Origin: Candidatus Krumholzibacteriota bacterium
Lineage (GTDB): Bacteria; Krumholzibacteriota; Krumholzibacteriia; LZORAL124-64-63
Direction of reading: 5' to 3'
Assembly (NCBI GenBank): GCA_022711765.1
Contig: JAKLEB010000002.1
Coordinates: 753,726-817,725 of the forward strand
Length of the DNA stretch: 64,000 bases
Within the stretch, counting starts at the first letter, position 1, and each line of letters opens with the position of its first letter. The notes beneath the pieces are model-generated. The model ran no database searches. It was not told where the DNA came from and saw nothing but the letters and a program-made list of their open reading frames with translations. The translations under genes were made by a program, and so were the position numbers. Below are positions 16,662 through 25,447 of this stretch, in pieces.

Positions 16662-18713
16662 ATGACACACGAATCCAAGGATACGATCGCGGGCCTGCCC
16701 GCCAACGCCCGGCGCCCTCTGGAGCCCGGCGAGCGCTACGTCCCCGTCGTTCCCGACGAACACGTCCTGGAGGTCACCGGCCGATCGGTCACCCTCGGCC
16801 TGGTCCTGTGCGCTGTCTTCGCGGTCTCCGCGGCGTACGTGGCGCTCAAGCTCGGCCAGGGGATCGAGGCGGCGATCCCCATCGCGATCCTGGGCATCGG
16901 CTACTCCGGCCTCGTCCGTCGCCGCAGCACGATGCTCGAGAACGTGTTCGTGCAGTCGATCGGCGCGAACTCGAGCCACGTCGTGTCCGGGGCCGTGTTC
17001 ACGATCCCTGCACTCTACATGCTGGCGGCCGAGGCTGGCGCGACCGCCGAGGCCGGCGGCGGCGTCGCCGAGCCGGCGGTCTGGCAGGTCATCGTAGTCT
17101 CGTTCCTCGGTGGGTGCCTGGGCATCCTCTTCCTGATCCCGCTGCGCCATCACTTCATGGTCGAGATGCACGGCAAGTTCCCGTGGCCCGAGGCGACGGC
17201 GACCACGGAGATCGTGCTCTCGGGGGAACGCGCCGGTGGCCAGGCGCGCGTGCTCGCGCTGGCGGCCGGACTCGGCGCGCTCTACGACGGCCTCGTCCTC
17301 ACGCTGCACGCGATGGCCGAGCAGATCAACTTCCGCGTCCTCTGGATCGGCCAGTTCATGGAGCGGCACTTCCTCAAGTTCTCGCTGCTCAACAACGCGG
17401 CCGTGGTCGGCGTGGGCTACATCATCGGCTTGCGCTACGCGGCGATCATCTGCGCGGGATCGTTCCTCGCGTCGTGGCTGCTCGTGCCCATGGTGTACGC
17501 CATCGGCAAGCACGTTCCCGTCGCGTTGCCGCCCGGTCCGATCCCCATCGGCGAGATGGGGATCGACGACGTCTTCAAGCACTACGTGCGCATCATCGGC
17601 GTGGGGGGGATCGCGGGGGCGGGCCTGCTGGGCATCCTGCAGTCGCTGCCGGCGATGATCCGGTCGATCGGGGCGAATCTCAAGGGCCTGCGGAGCCGGG
17701 ACGAGCGCGCCCGCGCCGCCGTGCCGCGGACCGACCGGACCCTGCCGGGCGCGACGACCGGGCTCGGGGTCGTCCTCTTCGCGGTCTGCGCGGTCGCCTT
17801 CTTCACGTTCGGTCTCGGGATCCCGCACGCCGCCGGCTTCGCGCTGGCCGGCACCGTGCTGGTCGTCGCGATTGCGTTCCTGTTCGCGCCGGTCTCGGCG
17901 CGGGCGATCGCGATCGTCGGGACCAACCCGGTCTCGGGCATGACCATGCTGACCCTGATCGTCACCGGGCTCGTGATGAAGAAGCTGGGACTGACCGGTG
18001 GCGACGGCATGTTCGTGACGATGATGGTCGGCGGCGTCGTGTGCACCGCGCTCGCCGCGGCGGGCGCGCTCGCCAGCGACCTCAAGGTCGGCCACTGGAT
18101 CGGGGCCACCCCGGCCAAGCAGCTCGCGCTGAAGTTCGTCGGGACGCTCGTCGCCGCCGTCTTCTGCGGCCTCGCGATGTGGCTGCTCGCGAAACAGGGC
18201 GACGGCTTCGGCAGCCGCGACATCCCGGCGCCGCAGGCGTCGGCGATGAAGACCATCCTGGTGGGCATCTTCGGGACGGCGGATCAGCCGCTGCAGTGGC
18301 TGCTGTTCGGGCTGGGGGCGGTCTTCGCGGTGGTGCTGAGGGTGGCGGGAGTGCCGGCGCTGGCCTTCGCGCTCGGCATGTACCTGCCCATGGAGATCAA
18401 CACGCCGGTGCTCCTGGGCGGCGTCCTGTCCTGGGTCGTCCAGCGGCGACGGAAGGGCGACCCGGCCGAGGCCCCCGCGGCGCGCCACCAGCAGGGCATC
18501 CTGATCGCGTCGGGCCTGATCGCGGGCGGCGCCCTCATGGGAGTGCTCAACGCCGGGCTCAACGTGGGATTCGGGACGCCGGCCATGGACAGGCTCCACG
18601 TGCTCGCGGACCCCGCGTTCGAGGGACGGGTCGGCGAGGGCATCGCCATCGTGCTGCTGGCCGGGCTCTGCTGGCTCGTGGTCCGGCAGGCCGGCCGGGC
18701 GCGGCCGTCCTGA
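16662..18713 (+). CDS. OPT-family oligopeptide/metal-chelate transporter
   Basis: 683 residues with about 14-16 hydrophobic helices. The opening block GRSVTLGLVLCAVFAVSAAYVALKLGQGIEAAIPIAI, followed by NVFVQSIGANSSHVVSGAVFTIPALYM, is characteristic of the bacterial oligopeptide transporter family, and KFPWPEATATTEIVL fits its conserved loop. AGAGGAT lies just before the ATG. These are proton-coupled inner-membrane importers of peptides, and in some branches of metal complexes; the substrate cannot be resolved. It is a single gene with its own promoter and a hairpin behind it. Confidence 0.92.
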   Translation: MTHESKDTIAGLPANARRPLEPGERYVPVVPDEHVLEVTGRSVTLGLVLCAVFAVSAAYVALKLGQGIEAAIPIAILGIGYSGLVRRRSTMLENVFVQSIGANSSHVVSGAVFTIPALYMLAAEAGATAEAGGGVAEPAVWQVIVVSFLGGCLGILFLIPLRHHFMVEMHGKFPWPEATATTEIVLSGERAGGQARVLALAAGLGALYDGLVLTLHAMAEQINFRVLWIGQFMERHFLKFSLLNNAAVVGVGYIIGLRYAAIICAGSFLASWLLVPMVYAIGKHVPVALPPGPIPIGEMGIDDVFKHYVRIIGVGGIAGAGLLGILQSLPAMIRSIGANLKGLRSRDERARAAVPRTDRTLPGATTGLGVVLFAVCAVAFFTFGLGIPHAAGFALAGTVLVVAIAFLFAPVSARAIAIVGTNPVSGMTMLTLIVTGLVMKKLGLTGGDGMFVTMMVGGVVCTALAAAGALASDLKVGHWIGATPAKQLALKFVGTLVAAVFCGLAMWLLAKQGDGFGSRDIPAPQASAMKTILVGIFGTADQPLQWLLFGLGAVFAVVLRVAGVPALAFALGMYLPMEINTPVLLGGVLSWVVQRRRKGDPAEAPAARHQQGILIASGLIAGGALMGVLNAGLNVGFGTPAMDRLHVLADPAFEGRVGEGIAIVLLAGLCWLVVRQAGRARPS

Positions 18714-18724
18714 CCGGTGGCGCC

Positions 18725-18760
18725 CGGAACGCCGCGAGGCGCGAGGATCAGGGCGTTCCG
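18725..18760 (+). terminator. Hairpin downstream of the OPT transporter
   Basis: CGGAACGCC (18725-18733) pairs perfectly with GGCGTTCCG (18752-18760) across an 18-base loop, starting 12 bases after the stop. No T-run follows, so an intrinsic terminator is only possible. Confidence 0.4.
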
Positions 18761-18801
18761 AGCGAGCGGGTCGACCCGGCCCCGGCCGGCCTTCCCGCGC
18801 A

Positions 18802-18830
18802 TTGTCTCGAGGCCGGCGTGATGCTAGATT
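18802..18830 (+). promoter_or_regulatory. Promoter placing the start site on the ATG (leaderless candidate)
   Basis: TTGTCT (18802-18807), 17 bases, TAGATT (18825-18830). Seven bases after the -10 is the ATG at 18837. The six bases between (CGCCTC) hold no ribosome site, which points to a leaderless mRNA. Confidence 0.5.
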
Positions 18831-18836
18831 CGCCTC

Positions 18837-20039
18837 ATGAGCGGCGATCCAGCCCTGCGCGACCTCTTCCTCCTGGACCACGACTGGGTCTTCCTCAACC
18901 ACGGCTCCTTCGGCGCCTGTCCGAAGCCGGTCCACGACCGGTACCAGGAGCTGCAGCGCGAACTGGAGCGCAACCCGGTCGCGTTCCTCGCCGAGGACCG
19001 TGAGTTCCCTGAACGCATGCGCGCCGCGCGCCAGGCGCTCGCGGACGTCCTGGGCGCCCGGCGCGACGACCTGGTCTTCGTGCCGAACGCCACCTTCGGC
19101 GTGAACCTGGTCGCCCGCTCGCTGCCGCTCGGCCGCGGCGACGAGGTCCTGGTGACCGACCACGCGTACGGCGCCGTCGACCGCACGTGGCAGTTCGTCT
19201 GCGAGCGCCGGGGCGCGCGGCTGGTGCGGGCCCCGATCGACCTGCCCGTCACCTCGGCGGCCCAGGTCGTCGAGGCCGTCTGGTCGAACGTGACCGAGCG
19301 CACGCGGGTGCTCTGCCTCGATCATCTGACCAGCTCGACGGCGCTGGTTGTGCCCGTCGGAGAGCTCGCGCAGCGGGCGCGCCGGGAGGGGATCCTGACG
19401 GTCGTCGACGGCGCGCACGCGCCGGGGCAGATCGACCTCGACGTTGGCGACCTGGGCGCGGACGTGTACGTCGGCAACTGCCACAAGTGGCTCCTGGCGC
19501 CCAAGGGCGCGGGGTTCCTCTGGGCCCGTCCGGACATCCAGCCGCAGCTCGAGCCGCTGGTGGTGAGCTGGGGCTGGCGCAGCGACCGGCCCGGTCCGAG
19601 CCGCTTCGTCGACGAGCACGAATGGACCGGGACCCGCGACCCGGCCGCCTGCCTCGCCGTGCCCGCCGCGCTCGCGTTTCGCGCGGCGCACGATTGGCCG
19701 CGCGTCGGCCGGCGCTGCCACGCGCTGCTGCGGGACGTGCGGCAGGAGATCGGCCGTCTGACCGGACGTTCGTCCATCTGCCCGGACGACGACCGGTGGT
19801 ACGCGCAGATGCACGCCCTGCCGCTTCCCCCGTGCGACCGCGCGCGCGTGCAGCGCGAGCTGCGCGAGCGATACCGGATCGAGGTCCCGTTGACCGAGTG
19901 GCGCTCCCGGCCGCTCCTGCGCGTCAGCATCCAGGGATACAACACGCGCGCGGACGCGGACGCCCTGGTCCGCGCAATGGCGCAGCTCTTGAAGGACGAC
20001 CGGTTCTTCGGAAGCGCGAAAGGTGCCGTGGTCCCATGA
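18837..20039 (+). CDS. Class V aminotransferase-fold PLP enzyme (isopenicillin N epimerase-like)
   Basis: 400 residues. It begins with the family's FLNHGSFGACPKPVHDRYQEL block, continues with PNATFGVNLVARSL, and has VVDGAHAPGQIDLD (PLP-binding Asp/His) and GNCHKWLLAPKGAGFLW (Schiff-base lysine). This matches the isopenicillin N epimerase/cysteine desulfurase-like branch, whose members act on amino acids in the cytoplasm; no penicillin pathway is present, so the substrate is unknown. The predicted promoter sits so close that translation is probably leaderless. Its last codons overlap the dehydratase start by ATGA, suggesting the two PLP enzymes act together. Confidence 0.9.
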   Translation: MSGDPALRDLFLLDHDWVFLNHGSFGACPKPVHDRYQELQRELERNPVAFLAEDREFPERMRAARQALADVLGARRDDLVFVPNATFGVNLVARSLPLGRGDEVLVTDHAYGAVDRTWQFVCERRGARLVRAPIDLPVTSAAQVVEAVWSNVTERTRVLCLDHLTSSTALVVPVGELAQRARREGILTVVDGAHAPGQIDLDVGDLGADVYVGNCHKWLLAPKGAGFLWARPDIQPQLEPLVVSWGWRSDRPGPSRFVDEHEWTGTRDPAACLAVPAALAFRAAHDWPRVGRRCHALLRDVRQEIGRLTGRSSICPDDDRWYAQMHALPLPPCDRARVQRELRERYRIEVPLTEWRSRPLLRVSIQGYNTRADADALVRAMAQLLKDDRFFGSAKGAVVP

Positions 20040-20998
20040 ACCATGACCTGCCCGACCTCGCCGCGATCCGCGAGGCCCACGCCCGCATCCGGCCGTACAT
20101 CCACCGCACGCCGGTCTTGACCTGCCGGACCCTCGATCGCCTGGTCGACGCCGAGCTGTTCTTCAAGTGCGAGAATCTGCAGCGAGTCGGCGCCTTCAAG
20201 TACCGCGGCGCGACGAACGCGGTCCAATCGCTCGACGACGAGAGCGCGCGCCGCGGCGTCGCGACCCACAGCAGCGGCAACCACGCCCAGGCGCTGGCCC
20301 TGGCGGCCCGCACGCGCGGCATTCCTGCCTACGTGGTCATGCCGCGCACGGCGCCCCTGGTGAAGAAAGCTGCCGTCGCCGGCTATGGCGCCGAGATCGT
20401 GCCCTGCGAACCGACGCTGCAGGCCCGCGAGCGGACCCTCGCGGAGGTCGTCGCGAGGACCGGCGCCCACTTCGTCCACCCGTACGACGACCCGCGGGTC
20501 ATCGCGGGCCAGGGCACGGCGGTGGTCGAGCTGCTCGAGGACGCCGGCGCGCTCGACGCCGTCATCACCCCGGTGGGCGGCGGAGGACTGCTGAGCGGGA
20601 CGGCGCTCGCGGTCGCGGCGCTCGCGCCGGCGACCCGCGTGCTCGCGGCGGAGCCGGCCGGCGCCGACGACGCGGCCCGGTCGCTCGCGGCGGGGCGCCT
20701 CATCCCCTCGTGCGAGCCGCACACGATCTGCGACGGCCTGCTGACGAGCCTCAGCGAGCGGACGTTCACGGCGATCCGGGCGCACGTCTCGACGATCGTC
20801 ACGGTCAGCGACGACGCGGTCCGCGAGGCCATGCGGCTGGTGATGGAACGCATGAAGCTGGTGGTCGAGCCGTCGGCGGTGGTCGGCCTCGCGGCGCTCC
20901 TGGAAAAGCGGCAGGAGGTGCCGGGGCGGCGGATCGGCATCGTCATCTCCGGCGGCAACGTCGATCTGGGGCAGCTGCCCTGGCAGCCGGCCCGTTGA
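20036..20998 (+). CDS. Threonine/serine dehydratase (PLP fold type II)
   Basis: 320 residues. FFKCENLQRVGAFKYRGATNAV contains the PLP lysine in the KYRGA context (normally FKxRGA). THSSGNHAQALALAA is the substrate loop, VGGGGLLSG binds the phosphate, and the C-terminal ISGGNVD is conserved. No ACT regulatory domain is attached, so this is a short, catabolic-type or serine-racemase-like enzyme that deaminates threonine to 2-oxobutanoate or serine to pyruvate. The start is set by the 4-base overlap with the upstream aminotransferase-fold gene. Confidence 0.92.
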   Translation: MNHDLPDLAAIREAHARIRPYIHRTPVLTCRTLDRLVDAELFFKCENLQRVGAFKYRGATNAVQSLDDESARRGVATHSSGNHAQALALAARTRGIPAYVVMPRTAPLVKKAAVAGYGAEIVPCEPTLQARERTLAEVVARTGAHFVHPYDDPRVIAGQGTAVVELLEDAGALDAVITPVGGGGLLSGTALAVAALAPATRVLAAEPAGADDAARSLAAGRLIPSCEPHTICDGLLTSLSERTFTAIRAHVSTIVTVSDDAVREAMRLVMERMKLVVEPSAVVGLAALLEKRQEVPGRRIGIVISGGNVDLGQLPWQPAR

Positions 20999-21030
20999 AC
21001 GCCGCCGGAGGCCCCCGCCGAGCGCCGATC

Positions 21031-21060
21031 TTGACAGCCTCCCGCGGATCCGGTCATCAT
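21031..21060 (+). promoter_or_regulatory. Sigma-70-type promoter of the thioesterase/Nramp operon
   Basis: A consensus TTGACA (21031-21036), 18 bases, then CATCAT (21055-21060). The start near 21067 precedes the ribosome site GGAGG (21079-21083). Confidence 0.45.
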
Positions 21061-21092
21061 CGCCCGGCCCGAGACTCCGGAGGCGCGAAACG

Positions 21093-21515
21093 TTGATCTT
21101 CAAGACGGACATCAAGATCCGCGGCTATCACCTCGATGCCTACGGCCACGTGAACAACGCGCGCTGGATCGAGCTGCTCGAGGAGGCGCGCTGGCGCTGG
21201 CTCGATCAGGACGTCGATCTTCCGGCGTGGGATGCCCGCGGGCAGGGCATCGCGGTCGTGAATCTCGACGTCAACTACCGCCGGCCGGCCCGCGCCCACG
21301 ACGAGCTGGAATTCCGCTGCTGGATCACCAAGCTCGGCGGCCGCAGCGCGGTGTGCCGCCAGGAGGTCGTGCGCAAAATCAGCGGCGAGCGCCTGGTCGA
21401 CGCCGACGTCACCTTCGTGCTCTTCGATCTCGGCAGCGGCCGCCCGCTCCCCCTGGCGGGCGACGCGCGCGCGGCGTTCGAGCCGTACCGGCAACCTCGA
21501 AAGGACCTGGGTTGA
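21093..21515 (+). CDS. Hotdog-fold acyl-CoA thioesterase (4HBT family)
   Basis: 140 residues, initiated at a TTG placed 9 bases after GGAGG. The active-site region YHLDAYGHVNNARWIELLEEARW has the catalytic aspartate/histidine-asparagine pattern of 4-hydroxybenzoyl-CoA/YbgC-type thioesterases (normally DxDxxGHVNN). LDVNYRRPARAHDELEF is the next conserved strand. It should hydrolyse short or medium acyl-CoAs in the cytoplasm. The gene is coupled to the Nramp-like transporter, whose TTG start overlaps its stop; the link between the two activities is unclear. Confidence 0.88.
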   Translation: MIFKTDIKIRGYHLDAYGHVNNARWIELLEEARWRWLDQDVDLPAWDARGQGIAVVNLDVNYRRPARAHDELEFRCWITKLGGRSAVCRQEVVRKISGERLVDADVTFVLFDLGSGRPLPLAGDARAAFEPYRQPRKDLG

Positions 21516-22774
21516 GCAGTCGCTGGCAAGCCGTCGGTCCCGGGCTGCTGTGGGCCGGAGCCGCCATCGGCGGCTCCCATCTGGTTCAATCGACGCGCGC
21601 CGGCGCGGGGTGGGGCTTCGACCTGCTCTGGGCCGTCGTCCTGATCCTGATCTTGAAGTATCCGTTCTTCGAGTTCGCCCACCGGTACACCGCGAGCACG
21701 GGGGAGAGCCTCCTCCACGGCTACCGGCGCCTAGGCGCCTGGGCCCTGGGGGTCTTCTTCGCGATCGCGCTCGTGAGCGCGGTGATCAACGCGGCGGCGG
21801 TGACGATCGTCTCGGCGAGCCTCCTCGGCGGCCTGCTCGGCCTCTCCTGGACGCTGCCGAACCTGGCGGCGCTCGTCTTCGGCCTCGTCGCGGTGATCCT
21901 CGTGGGCGGCCGCTACCGCACCCTCGACCGGGCGATGAAGGCGATGATCTCGGTCCTCGCCGTGCTCACCCTGGCCGGCGTCGCCGTCGCTTTGCGGCAC
22001 GGTCCGGCAGGCGACCTGGCGGCGGCGCCGCGCCCGGCGGTCTGGGACGCGGCCGGCGTCGCGTTCCTGCTGGCCCTCATGGGCTGGATGCCGGCGCCGC
22101 TCGACATCGCCGTCTGGTCGTCGCTGTGGACCCTGGCCAAGAACCGTGCCGACCACCGGCAGGTGAGCGTCGCCGATTCCCGTTTCGACTATCACGTCGG
22201 GTACGTCGTCACCGGCGTCCTGGCGGTCGCGTTCGTCAGCTTCGGCGCCCTCGTGATGTTCGGCACGGGCGAGGCGTTCGCGGACAACGGCATCGTGTTC
22301 GCGAACCAGCTCGCCAGCATGTACGCGCGGACGCTCGGCGAATGGACCCGCTGGCTCATCGCGACGGTCGCCTTCATCACCATGTTCTCGACGTCCCTCA
22401 CCGTGTGCGACGGCTATGCGCGGACGCTGGTCGGCTGCTGGCGCCTGCTGCGCGCGGGCCGGCTCTGGCCGGAGACCGACGCGACGGGCGGACGGGCCGG
22501 CTACCTCGGCGTCCTGGGCGCGCTGATGCTCGCGGGCTGGTTGATCATCGCCCTCTGGTTGAGCGGGCTCCGCGCCCTGATCGACGTGGCCACGATCACG
22601 GCCTTCCTCACGGCGCCGGTCGTCGGCTGGCTGAGCTTCGCGGCTGTACGCCGGGAGCCCGTGCCGCCGGCGGACCGTCCGGGCAGGCGGCTCACCTGGC
22701 TGACCTGGGCCGGCTTCGTCTACCTGATCGGCTTCGGGCTCGTGTACCTCGTCACGCAGGTGGCGCGCGGATAG
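21512..22774 (+). CDS. Nramp-family-like carrier lacking canonical metal ligands
   Basis: 420 residues, 11 or so membrane helices. The TTG at 21512 overlaps the thioesterase stop and has AAGGA (21501-21505) 6 bases before it. TM1 begins GPGLLWAGAAIGGSHLVQSTRAG: the position of the DPGN metal-binding motif of classical Nramps reads GGSH. TM6 reads LMGWMPAPLDIAVWSS, keeping the Met-Pro of MPH but not the His. The overall spacing and TM1 opening still match Nramp. With Asp and Asn missing, transport of manganese or iron is doubtful; another cation or an organic substrate is possible. The sodium symporter gene follows after 33 bases. Confidence 0.85.
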   Translation: MSSRWQAVGPGLLWAGAAIGGSHLVQSTRAGAGWGFDLLWAVVLILILKYPFFEFAHRYTASTGESLLHGYRRLGAWALGVFFAIALVSAVINAAAVTIVSASLLGGLLGLSWTLPNLAALVFGLVAVILVGGRYRTLDRAMKAMISVLAVLTLAGVAVALRHGPAGDLAAAPRPAVWDAAGVAFLLALMGWMPAPLDIAVWSSLWTLAKNRADHRQVSVADSRFDYHVGYVVTGVLAVAFVSFGALVMFGTGEAFADNGIVFANQLASMYARTLGEWTRWLIATVAFITMFSTSLTVCDGYARTLVGCWRLLRAGRLWPETDATGGRAGYLGVLGALMLAGWLIIALWLSGLRALIDVATITAFLTAPVVGWLSFAAVRREPVPPADRPGRRLTWLTWAGFVYLIGFGLVYLVTQVARG

Positions 22775-22807
22775 GCGGGCCGGACGCGGCCACCAGGCGG
22801 AGATGCC

Positions 22808-24280
22808 ATGAACTCGCCCCTCTTCGGGCTCGTCCTCTACCTCGTCGTCATCGCCGCGGTCGGCGTCGCGACCTGGGGCCGCAACCGCACGAAGGAGGAC
22901 TTCATCCTCGGCGGCCGCCGCCTCGGTGGCTGGGTGATCGCGTTCTCGGAGCGAACGGCCGCGGAGTCCAGCTGGCTCATCCTCGGGCTGAGCGGCGCCT
23001 TCTTCGCGACCGGACTCGTCGAGGTCTGGACGGCGCTCGGCTGCTGCGCCGGTATCGTCGCCTCCTGGTGGGTGGTCGCGCGCCCATTGCGGGAGCTGAG
23101 CGGCGCGCAGCAGTCGCTCACCCTGCCCGAGGTCTTCGCCCAGGCGAGCGGACCGTTCGCCCGCGAGGTGCGGGTGGTCGCGATGCTGATCATCGTGTTC
23201 TTCTTCGCGTTCTACATCGCCGCGCAGTTCATCGGCGCGGGGAAGGTGCTCAAGGTCACCTTCGGGCTCGAACCGGCGCTGGGGATGCCGCTCGCCGCGG
23301 CGGTGGTCGTCGCGTACACGCTCATGGGCGGGTTCCTCGCCGTCTGCTACACGGACGTCGTGCAGGCCGTGCTGATGGTCGTCACCCTCGTCGTGCTGCC
23401 GGTCGTCGGCCTGGTGCTGGTCGCGCAGCAGGGGCTGGACGTGGCCGGAGCGCTCGCCGCCAAGGGTCACGCGGCCTCGGTGCTCGGCGGCAAGACCGGC
23501 TGGCCGGCGGTCGCGGCGGTCGTGGGCGGGCTCTCCTGGGGCCTGCACAACATCGGTCAGCCGCACCTGGTGACCAAGTTCATGGCGCTGCGCTCGGCGG
23601 CGGCGGTCACGGCAAGCCGCCGCGTGGCCATGATCTGGACCGCGCTCGCCTACGGCGGCGCCACGCTGGTCGGCATCGTGGGGATCGCGCTCGTTCACGG
23701 CGGCCTGGTCGGCGCGGGCGACGCGGCAGCCGTCGCGGCCGACCAGGAGCGCATCCTGCCCGTGCTCGCCGGTCTGCTGTTCCCGGCCTGGCTCGCGGGG
23801 ATCCTGATCGCCGGCGCGATCGCCGCGATGATGTCGACCGCAGACAGCCAGTTGCTCGTCGCGACCTCGACCCTCGTCGAGGATTACTGGTGCCGCGCGC
23901 GCGGCCGCGAGTTGCGGCCGGCGAAGTCGGTGCGCGCGGGGCGACTGGTCACGCTCGGGGTGGGTCTCGCGGCGTACGCGCTCGCGGCGACCAGCGACGA
24001 CCTCATCTACGACGTGGTGTCGATGGCCTGGGCGGGGCTCGGCTCGAGCTTCGGGCCGGCGCTCCTGCTCGTGCTGCACTGGCGCGGCATGAACGGGGCG
24101 GGAGTCCTCGCGGGCATGGTGACGGGCGCGGTGTCGACCGTGGCCTGGGTCAGCGTGCCGGGGCTGGACGACCAGGTGTCGGTGCGGTTCGCGGCGTGGG
24201 TGCTGGCGATCGGGGCGTGCGTCCTGGGAGCACGGTTCGGACGGTCCGGCGGTCGCGACCGGTTCGCGCCTGCCGGTTGA
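22808..24280 (+). CDS. Sodium:solute symporter (SSF family, PutP-like)
   Basis: 490 residues with about 13 helices. FILGGRRLGGWVIAFSERTAAESSWLILGLSGAFFATGL corresponds to the TM1-TM2 region of PutP-type carriers, and IAAMMSTADSQLLVATSTLVEDYW to TM8, where the serines bind sodium. A ribosome site (GGAG) precedes the ATG. The family takes up amino acids such as proline, sugars or carboxylates with sodium. It closes the thioesterase-Nramp-SSF operon and converges on the P-loop protein gene 19 bases later. Confidence 0.92.
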   Translation: MNSPLFGLVLYLVVIAAVGVATWGRNRTKEDFILGGRRLGGWVIAFSERTAAESSWLILGLSGAFFATGLVEVWTALGCCAGIVASWWVVARPLRELSGAQQSLTLPEVFAQASGPFAREVRVVAMLIIVFFFAFYIAAQFIGAGKVLKVTFGLEPALGMPLAAAVVVAYTLMGGFLAVCYTDVVQAVLMVVTLVVLPVVGLVLVAQQGLDVAGALAAKGHAASVLGGKTGWPAVAAVVGGLSWGLHNIGQPHLVTKFMALRSAAAVTASRRVAMIWTALAYGGATLVGIVGIALVHGGLVGAGDAAAVAADQERILPVLAGLLFPAWLAGILIAGAIAAMMSTADSQLLVATSTLVEDYWCRARGRELRPAKSVRAGRLVTLGVGLAAYALAATSDDLIYDVVSMAWAGLGSSFGPALLLVLHWRGMNGAGVLAGMVTGAVSTVAWVSVPGLDDQVSVRFAAWVLAIGACVLGARFGRSGGRDRFAPAG

Positions 24281-24299
24281 GGGCCCTCCGCGCCGGGCG

Positions 24300-25274
24300 T
24301 CAGCCGCGCCGCGCCGCGTGCAGTTCGCGGAATGCAGTTTCGAGTCCCGCCCGCAGGCCCTCGACGTCGGCCGGCGACCAGTCGAGCTCGTCGCCGCGCA
24401 CGAAGGTCGTGAGGTCCGCGCGGTTGTCGAAGCGGGCGACCGGCAGGTACCAGGTCCGGCCGCCCTTCTCGACCCTGATCGCGTGCGGGCGGTCCGACCG
24501 GTCCAGCAGCCACTGGAAATCGTCGCAGCCATAGTCGCCGTACATCACGGCATTGGGCACGCCATGGGCGAGGATGCTGCCGGGGTCGTTGGGATCGGTG
24601 CGCTCGCGGTTCTTGCGGCGCGAGTCCTCGGGCGTGACCCAGATGTAGAGGATGGCGGCGCGGTCGAGGATCTCCGGGCTCAGGCGCGCGAGGCTGTAGC
24701 GGTAGCCGTACGGGACGGGCAGGGGCATCGGCGACTGGTCGGCGCCGCCGCGCGCGAACTCGATGACGACCGTCTTGCCGGCGAGCGTGCTCGGGTGCGC
24801 GGCGTTCTTCTTGCCCAGCAGAGCGCGGCACTCGCCCTCAAGGGCTCGCTCGAGCTCCCGCTGCAGGCCGGCGTCCATCCCCGCGAACACGAGCGGGGCG
24901 CCGACCTTCGCCCGTGCCCGGTCGAACCGGTCGAAGAGCCAGCCGGAGGCGCTGGCCGGCGTCGGCTGGCGGTCGGCGACGAGGTCGGCGTAGTCCTCGT
25001 TCAAGAGCTCGATCAGGGTTCCCCAGTCGAGCGGCTCGCGGAACGGCAGGGCGGCGCTCCGGAAGTACGGGCCTTCGCGGCCGCGGGCGACCAGCTCGTC
25101 GCTGATCCGGCGCATGAGATGCACGTAGGGGAAATCGTCGAGCTGGACGGTCTTGCCGATGCCGAAGTTCTTCTCGCACTCCGCGGGGCTGAGGCGACCG
25201 AGATAGGTCCGAACCTCGCTCTTGCCGGACGCGGGCAGGGCCAACAACAACAGGACGTCCAGATGCGTGGGCAC
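24300..25274 (-). CDS. P-loop protein of unknown function
   Basis: 324 residues from a GTG at 25274 with GGAGGG 5 bases upstream; a longer open frame upstream is low-complexity and unlikely. The N-terminus LLLLALPASGKSEVRTYL is a strand followed by a Walker A-like loop in which the first Gly is Ala (A-L-P-A-S-G-K-S). VQLDDFPYVH and AILYIWVTPEDSRRKNRER, with its Arg-rich helix, fit a kinase- or nucleotidase-like P-loop fold. No family is recognised. It stands alone, facing the symporter, and the function is unknown. Confidence 0.75.
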   Translation of the reverse strand: MPTHLDVLLLLALPASGKSEVRTYLGRLSPAECEKNFGIGKTVQLDDFPYVHLMRRISDELVARGREGPYFRSAALPFREPLDWGTLIELLNEDYADLVADRQPTPASASGWLFDRFDRARAKVGAPLVFAGMDAGLQRELERALEGECRALLGKKNAAHPSTLAGKTVVIEFARGGADQSPMPLPVPYGYRYSLARLSPEILDRAAILYIWVTPEDSRRKNRERTDPNDPGSILAHGVPNAVMYGDYGCDDFQWLLDRSDRPHAIRVEKGGRTWYLPVARFDNRADLTTFVRGDELDWSPADVEGLRAGLETAFRELHAARRG

Positions 25275-25394
25275 GGGATCCCTCCGGGATGATGGCCGGC
25301 GGCGCGCCAGGTCAGCGGGCCGAATGGACAGTATCAGCGGCGAGCGGCCGACCGTCAAGGTCCCGCGGCGCGGAGCGGCCCGGGCGCGGACGCG

Positions 25395-25425
25395 AAGGCC
25401 CGCCCCTTGCGGGGGGGCGGGCCTT
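25395..25425 (-). terminator. Terminator hairpin of the repeat lipoprotein gene
   Basis: A perfect 12-bp stem, AAGGCCCGCCCC against GGGGCGGGCCTT, with a 7-base loop, 22 bases past the lipoprotein stop on the minus strand. There is no strong T-run. Confidence 0.55.
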
Positions 25426-25447
25426 CCCTCACCACACCTCACCGCGC

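Noticed and set aside
16587..19814. A 1075-codon minus-strand frame opposite the OPT transporter and aminotransferase-fold genes
   Set aside because: It is a high-GC antisense shadow, rich in Arg, Asp, His and Gln without any motif, opposite two well-supported genes.
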